Source of the DNA: an uncultured Negativicutes bacterium
Lineage (GTDB): Bacteria > Bacillota > Negativicutes > Veillonellales > Megasphaeraceae
Direction: 5' to 3'
Assembly: GCA_900752195.1 (NCBI GenBank)
Contig: CAADUJ010000019.1
Location: 4,056 to 68,055 of the forward strand
Length of the DNA: 64,000 nt
Shown here: positions 59,717 through 64,000 of the stretch, piece after piece
Position numbering within the stretch: position 1 is the stretch's first letter
How the letters are laid out: each line of letters begins with the position of its first letter
Notes under the pieces: generated by a model
Database searches by the model: none
What the model was told of the DNA's origin: nothing
What the model saw: the letters and a program-made list of their open reading frames with translations, nothing else
Translations under genes and position numbers: made by a program

Positions 59717-62700
59717 TTATTCCAGAATTTCCAAAAGGCAGTCACCGCTGATAATTGGTTTACCCTTAGCCGCGTAGATTTCACCGACCGTCCCGTCAAT
59801 AGGAGACGTAATAGTCGTTTCCATCTTCATTGCTTCCGTAACGACAAGAGGTTCACCTTTCTTGACTTTCTGCCCCTTCGTAACAAGAACGTTCACGACG
59901 GAACCCGACAAGGTAGCACCAATATCACCGATTTTATCGGGATCGGCTTTCTTGCTGGATACATCTTTCTGATCCACGCTCTTATCGAGAACCTGAATTT
60001 CACGTTCTGCGCCATTGAACATGAACGTAATGGTACGCATACCGCTGTCATCGGGGTCACTGATATTGATGAGCTTGATGATCAGCTGTACGCCCTGTTC
60101 CAACTCTACGGTGATTTCTTCATCTTTCTTCATGCCAAAGAAGAACGTCGGCGTATCGAGAACGCTCACATTGCCATATTTCTTCACTTTGTCATTGTAG
60201 TCGGTAAATACCTTCGGATACTGGCAATATGCATTGATATCTTCATCGGTAGACTGATAGCCTGCATCGCTGAGTTTCTTGCGGGTCGCTTCAAAATCGA
60301 CAGGTTCCAGCGTCTTGCCCGGACGCTGCGTGAGAGGCTTCTTACCTTTCAAGATAATCTTCTGAAGCTTTTCAGGGAATCCCTGATAGGGGAAACCTAA
60401 ACGACCTTCAAAGAATTCCACAACCGATTGCGGGAAGTCGATCGTATCACCTTTATCGTAAATATCCTGTTCAGTCAGATCATTTTGTACCATAAAGAGA
60501 GCCATATCGCCGACTACCTTAGACGACGGTGTCACCTTTACGATGTCGCCGAACATGAGGTTTACATCATGATACATCTTCTTGATGTCATTCCACCGTT
60601 CGCCCAGTCCAACAGCTTTCGCCTGCTGACGGAGGTTCGAGAACTGGCCGCCAGGCATTTCGCAATAATACACTTCTGTGTTCGGATACGGTTCAGCCTT
60701 GTCGACACCTTTATAATACGGACGGACAGTAGCCCAGTACCGGGACATTTCTTCCATAGCATCAATATTGAGGTCAGGCTGACGATCTTTGCCGGTCATG
60801 GCAAAGTAGAAACTGTTCATGCTCGGCTGGCTTGTGCCACCGGCAAAAGCAGAGTAAGCCGCATCAACGATGTCAACGCCAGCGTCACTAGCACGACAAA
60901 GCGTTGCCACTGCGTTCCCTGAGCCATCATGAGTATGAAGATGGATTGGAACATCGACAGCATCTTTCAATGCAGAAACGAGCTGATATGCTGCTTCTGG
61001 TTTCAAGAGGCCTGCCATATCTTTGATGGCAATGATATTGGCTCCGGCATTCTGGAGTTCTTTTGCCATCTTGACATAATAATCGAGATTATATTTCGGG
61101 CGGGATGCATCGAGAATATCGCCAGTATAGCACAAGGCAACTTCGGCGATTTTGCCCGTTTCGCGAACGGCTTGTACCGTTTCATACATATTATCCAAAC
61201 TGTTCAAGCTATCAAAAATACGGAATACGTCGATACCGTTCTTGGCAGACAATTGAACGAAATTCTTGACTACGTTATCAGGATAGCTCGTATAACCAAC
61301 CGCATTGGCACCACGGATAAGCATCTGTAACAGAATATTCGGTGCAGCCTTGCGCATCAGGCGGAGACGTTCCCACGGGTCTTCATAGAGGAACCGATAT
61401 GCTACGTCAAACGTAGCACCGCCCCAGCATTCATAGGAGAAGAAATTAGGAATCTTCTTCGATGCCGTTTCCAGGACACGAAGCATATCGATAGTACGGA
61501 CACGCGTAGCCATGAGAGATTGATGGGCATCACGCATCGTCGTATCTGTAACAAGGACTTTCTTCTGATCTAAAATCCACTGGGAGAACTTTTCAGGCCC
61601 CATGGAATCGAAGAGCTGTTTCGTGCCATCCGGATACGGTCCCATGACAGGTTTCGGCATTTCCAGAGGTTCAAAATCCGGTTTTTCCTGAGCACCTGTA
61701 TTGGTATACCCATTGATAGTCGTATCGCTGATGTATTTCAAGAGCTTCGTGCCGCGGTCATGTACGACAGGAAGATTGAACAATTCCGGATGTTCATCGA
61801 TGAAGTTGACGTTATAATCACCCTTTACAAACGACGGTTCACGAAGAACGTTCATGAGGAAACCGATGTTTGTCTTGACACCGCGGATACGGAATTCTCC
61901 AAGGACACGAATCATCTTCTGGACAGCTTTGGCATGATCTAAGCCATACGTCGTCGCCTTGACGAGAAGGGAATCGTAATACGGTGTAATAATGGCACCC
62001 GTATACGCATTGCCGCTATCGAGACGGACGCCAAAACCGCCACCGCTGCGATAGGCGATAATCTTGCCCGAATCAGGCATAAAGTTATTCGTCGGATCTT
62101 CTGTCGTAATACGACACTGAATGGCATTGCCATTGCAATGAATCGATTCCTGCGACGGAATACCGATTTCTTCGCTATCCAGAGGATAGCCTTCGGCAAC
62201 CTTGATCTGCGTCTGGACAATATCGATGCCTGTAATCATTTCCGTTACAGTATGTTCAACCTGGACACGGGGATTGACTTCGATGAAATAGAATTTTTCA
62301 TCCGGTGTGACCAAGAATTCAACCGTACCGGCATTGACATAATTGACGTTACGCATGAGCTTGATAGCCGCGTCGCAAATGCGCTTACGCAAGTCTTTCG
62401 ACAACGCAAAGGCCGGCGCAATTTCAACGACTTTCTGATGACGTCGCTGAATAGAGCAGTCACGTTCATAGAGATGAACCACGTTGCCGTGTTCATCACC
62501 CATGATTTGGACTTCGACGTGCTTCGGATTGACAATACATTTTTCCAGATAAATTTCATCATTACCAAAAGCGAGCTTTGCTTCCGACTTTGCCCGGTCA
62601 TAGGCATCACGTAAATCAGCCATGCGGTCGACCATACGCATACCACGGCCACCACCGCCATTAACGGCTTTCAACATGATTGGGAAGCCAACTTCTTTGG

Positions 62701-63151
62701 CAAACTTTTCTACTTCTTCATAATTCATGACCGGACCATCACTGCCCGGAATGAATTGGATACCAGCCTTTTTAGCCTGTATACGAGCATTGATTTTATC
62801 GCCAAACATGATCAGGTGTTCTACGCGAGGACCAATGAAAATGATGCCTTCTTCGGCACAGCGTTTTGCTAAATCTGCATTTTCCGACAAGAAACCATAG
62901 CCCGGATGGATAGCATCGACATGATGTTCATGAGCAATGCGGATGATATCTTCAATATCTAAATATGCATCAACCGGTTTTTTGCCTTTACCGACGAGAT
63001 ACGATTCATCTGCACGGAAACGGTGCAACGAAAGCGAATCTTCTTTGGAATAAATTGCTATAGTACGAATACCCAGTTCATTGCAGGCACGGAACACGCG
63101 GATAGCAATTTCACCACGGTTAGCAACTAAAACCGAACGGATTTTTTTCAT
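59717..63151 (-). CDS. pycA: Pyruvate carboxylase
   Basis: Biotin enzyme of 1144 aa making oxaloacetate from pyruvate, bicarbonate and ATP. The order is complete: biotin carboxylase (1-450; starts VLVANRGEIAIRVFRA, ATP loop KAVNGGGGRGMRM, then EVNPRVQVEHTVTE), carboxyltransferase (about 530-800; VTDTTMRDAHQSLMATRVR, FSYECWGGATFDVAYRFL in parts), PC tetramerisation domain, and biotinyl domain with EAMKMETT (biotin Lys near 1110). It is one polypeptide, unlike the split decarboxylases of some relatives. BirA for biotin attachment is encoded at 11212-12180. GGAGGG precedes the ATG. Confidence 0.98.
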   Translation of the reverse strand: MKKIRSVLVANRGEIAIRVFRACNELGIRTIAIYSKEDSLSLHRFRADESYLVGKGKKPVDAYLDIEDIIRIAHEHHVDAIHPGYGFLSENADLAKRCAEEGIIFIGPRVEHLIMFGDKINARIQAKKAGIQFIPGSDGPVMNYEEVEKFAKEVGFPIMLKAVNGGGGRGMRMVDRMADLRDAYDRAKSEAKLAFGNDEIYLEKCIVNPKHVEVQIMGDEHGNVVHLYERDCSIQRRHQKVVEIAPAFALSKDLRKRICDAAIKLMRNVNYVNAGTVEFLVTPDEKFYFIEVNPRVQVEHTVTEMITGIDIVQTQIKVAEGYPLDSEEIGIPSQESIHCNGNAIQCRITTEDPTNNFMPDSGKIIAYRSGGGFGVRLDSGNAYTGAIITPYYDSLLVKATTYGLDHAKAVQKMIRVLGEFRIRGVKTNIGFLMNVLREPSFVKGDYNVNFIDEHPELFNLPVVHDRGTKLLKYISDTTINGYTNTGAQEKPDFEPLEMPKPVMGPYPDGTKQLFDSMGPEKFSQWILDQKKVLVTDTTMRDAHQSLMATRVRTIDMLRVLETASKKIPNFFSYECWGGATFDVAYRFLYEDPWERLRLMRKAAPNILLQMLIRGANAVGYTSYPDNVVKNFVQLSAKNGIDVFRIFDSLNSLDNMYETVQAVRETGKIAEVALCYTGDILDASRPKYNLDYYVKMAKELQNAGANIIAIKDMAGLLKPEAAYQLVSALKDAVDVPIHLHTHDGSGNAVATLCRASDAGVDIVDAAYSAFAGGTSQPSMNSFYFAMTGKDRQPDLNIDAMEEMSRYWATVRPYYKGVDKAEPYPNTEVYYCEMPGGQFSNLRQQAKAVGLGERWNDIKKMYHDVNLMFGDIVKVTPSSKVVGDMALFMVQNDLTEQDIYDKGDTIDFPQSVVEFFEGRLGFPYQGFPEKLQKIILKGKKPLTQRPGKTLEPVDFEATRKKLSDAGYQSTDEDINAYCQYPKVFTDYNDKVKKYGNVSVLDTPTFFFGMKKDEEITVELEQGVQLIIKLINISDPDDSGMRTITFMFNGAEREIQVLDKSVDQKDVSSKKADPDKIGDIGATLSGSVVNVLVTKGQKVKKGEPLVVTEAMKMETTITSPIDGTVGEIYAAKGKPIISGDCLLEILE

Positions 63152-63238
63152 GTAAATTCCCTCCTGAGTTTAAATTGGATGGCAGCAGATTATTTATGAT
63201 AACAAACTTTTGGATATGCATAAACCGCTGTAACTATA

Positions 63239-63266
63239 ATTATAACAAAAGCCTGTCACATTACAA
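63239..63266 (-). promoter_or_regulatory. Promoter of pycA
   Basis: Minus strand TTGTAA (63261-63266), a 16-base spacer and TATAAT (63239-63244), about 88 bases before the ATG. Confidence 0.7.
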
Positions 63267-63444
63267 GGGAAAAGGCCGCGTAAATACTGTATACATGATG
63301 CACTGACGGCGTGCTCTTTGTCTATTATGGCTAGCCACCTATCCACACCACGACTACGTCACCGCCAGTCAATCGAACTATCGCGATACTGCTTTCCATC
63401 AAAACACAACGCCCTCACACTCTGCCAAAATCACACTGGACCGG

Positions 63445-63627
63445 TATAATCTATATGACAGCATTGAACGAAAAATCTTGACGTAACATGAACGATGAAT
63501 TTTATATCTGCAATGCCCCTTGCATCTTCCCCCATGATCTGTTTATCATAAAATCCGGTTTTCGACAGTTGAAAAAGAATAAAGTGCTAAGAAATGCGAT
63601 GGTTAAAGCTTTTCTTAGCACTTTTTT
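63445..63627 (+). ncRNA. Candidate small RNA gene
   Basis: No protein gene lies between pycA (63151) and the IS remnant (63671). Within this ~520-base gap there is a perfect -10 TATAAT (63445-63450, -35 poor), a second possible -35 TTGACG (63478-63483), and a strong plus-strand terminator, AAAGTGCTAAGAAA paired with TTTCTTAGCACTTT (63581-63594, 63611-63624) plus TTT. A transcript of roughly 120-170 bases could be made. The alternative is a terminator left from a lost gene. Confidence 0.3.
63581..63627 (+). terminator. Intrinsic terminator with no gene before it
   Basis: AAAGTGCTAAGAAA/TTTCTTAGCACTTT stem (14 bp, with the loop TGCGATGGTTAAAGCT) followed by TTT. On the plus strand no coding sequence ends upstream. 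Confidence 0.8.
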
Positions 63628-63719
63628 GTAAGAAAAAAATGTTGTATTTTTTCTTCCTATGTTCCGCCCCCCCCCAATTGTTAGACCAAAAAACTAACGA
63701 TTAGGAGGTCGGTTTTTTA

Positions 63720-63896
63720 ATGGCAAAATATAGCTATAAATGTAAGAAACAGATTGTGAAAGAATACGTAAAAGGAAATGGTAGTGATTACGTTCTTGCC
63801 AAAAAGTATGGAGTACCTTCAGATGGGCAAGTACGTATCTGGATTGCTACTTATAAAAAATGGGGCGATACAATCAAGGATGGGAATATCAAATGA
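63720..63896 (+). pseudogene. IS3-family transposase OrfA, truncated N-terminal part
   Basis: 58-aa frame starting MAKYSYKCKKQIVKEYVKG, the helix-turn-helix start of IS3/IS150-group OrfA (VLAKKYGVPSDGQVRIWIATYKKWGD). The usual C-terminal leucine-zipper part is absent; the frame ends at the deletion joint. GGAGGT lies 10-11 bases before the ATG. Confidence 0.75.
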
Positions 63897-64000
63897 AGGG
63901 ATATATACACAATCTAAAGCAGAATCGGATTTTTCAAAGCATGTCCAGAAAGGGAAACTGTCACGATAATTCAGTAATGGAAAATTTCTTTGGCTTGTGA
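63893..64000 (+). pseudogene. IS3-family transposase OrfB, C-terminal fragment
   Basis: 35-aa frame overlapping orfA by 4 bases (ATGA), reading QNRIFQSMSRKGNCHDNSV and then MENFFGL before a stop. This is the conserved end of the rve integrase domain, with the catalytic Glu of DDE in MENFFG. The D residues are lost. The stop after FFGL, where LKQ usually follows, suggests a further frameshift at the end. Confidence 0.75.

Larger units (their letters stand above)
63671..64000 (+). mobile_element. Internally deleted IS3-family insertion sequence (left end to OrfB tail)
   Basis: The left part starts near CAATTGTTAGACC after a run of nine C. GTTAG...CTAAC (63680-63699) can form a small end hairpin. 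It is followed by GGAGGT and a short orfA, then directly by the last part of orfB, with the ~1 kb between them missing. The right end lies beyond the window. Confidence 0.7.

Noticed and set aside
63778..63969. 63-codon frame in the IS remnant
   Set aside because: Out of frame with both recognisable transposase fragments, so it is a chance frame.

Overview
The window reads as ordinary chromosome of an anaerobic diderm Firmicute of the class Negativicutes, most likely Megasphaera or a close relative. This is inferred from gene content: a six-subunit Rnf complex with ApbE, a giant 2-hydroxyacyl-CoA dehydratase activase, a Crp/Fnr plus 4Fe-4S protein pair, an A-type flavodiiron protein, biotin-dependent pyruvate carboxylase, and peptide and murein-peptide uptake genes. 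Most genes lie on the minus strand. There is no rRNA, CRISPR array, prophage or complete conjugative element.

Layout. 1-3424 holds the end of an ECF-transporter ATPase gene and a feoAB ferrous-iron operon led by a DUF805 membrane protein. 3568-7115 is a small-gene region: an unknown 153-aa protein, uppP, an apparently solitary BrxF-like P-loop ATPase and an exported repeat protein. 7193-18324 is housekeeping: lysS-greA (perfect consensus promoter), dusB-coaX, birA, ftsH-hpt-tilS-ppx, an S1-domain protein and an FtsB/DivIC-like protein. 18503-23554 carries a GlcD-type flavin dehydrogenase, an FMN riboswitch with ribBA, a divergent Crp/Fnr regulator and ferredoxin-like protein, and an Lrp regulator. 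23703-29786 is the operon rnfCDGEAB-apbE, preceded by a long structured leader. 30419-36614 has pyrG, argS, a DUF1934 protein, a radical SAM/DNA-metabolism gene pair with a LexA-like box in front, and a 51-aa small gene. 36744-42331 has a flavodiiron protein, a three-gene envelope module and a universal stress protein. 42600-48950 has a Na+/H+-antiporter-like carrier, three tRNA genes (Lys, Gln, His) and the dehydratase activase. 49040-58223 has a purine permease and an oppBCDF-oppA-LD-carboxypeptidase-M20 peptidase operon. 58445-63151 has an MFS exporter behind a leader terminator, and pyruvate carboxylase. The right edge, 63671-64000, is an internally deleted IS3-family element.

How the parts fit. 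Rnf couples ferredoxin and NAD to an ion gradient, and the neighbouring apbE supplies the covalent flavin of RnfG and RnfD. The FMN made downstream of the riboswitch-controlled ribBA feeds the same proteins. Pyruvate carboxylase needs biotin attached by the BirA encoded here. The Opp transporter with LD-carboxypeptidase and an M20 peptidase looks like a peptide or cell-wall-peptide salvage unit. The flavodiiron protein, Fnr-like regulator and UspA fit an anaerobe coping with oxygen.

Most interesting leads: the stand-alone BrxF-like ATPase (BREX-3 component without BREX genes), the LexA-like operator before the radical SAM pair, the terminator-containing leader of the MFS exporter, the structured Rnf leader, a possible small RNA near the right end, and the collapsed IS3 element. 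All family assignments come from reading motifs by eye; no database search was run.
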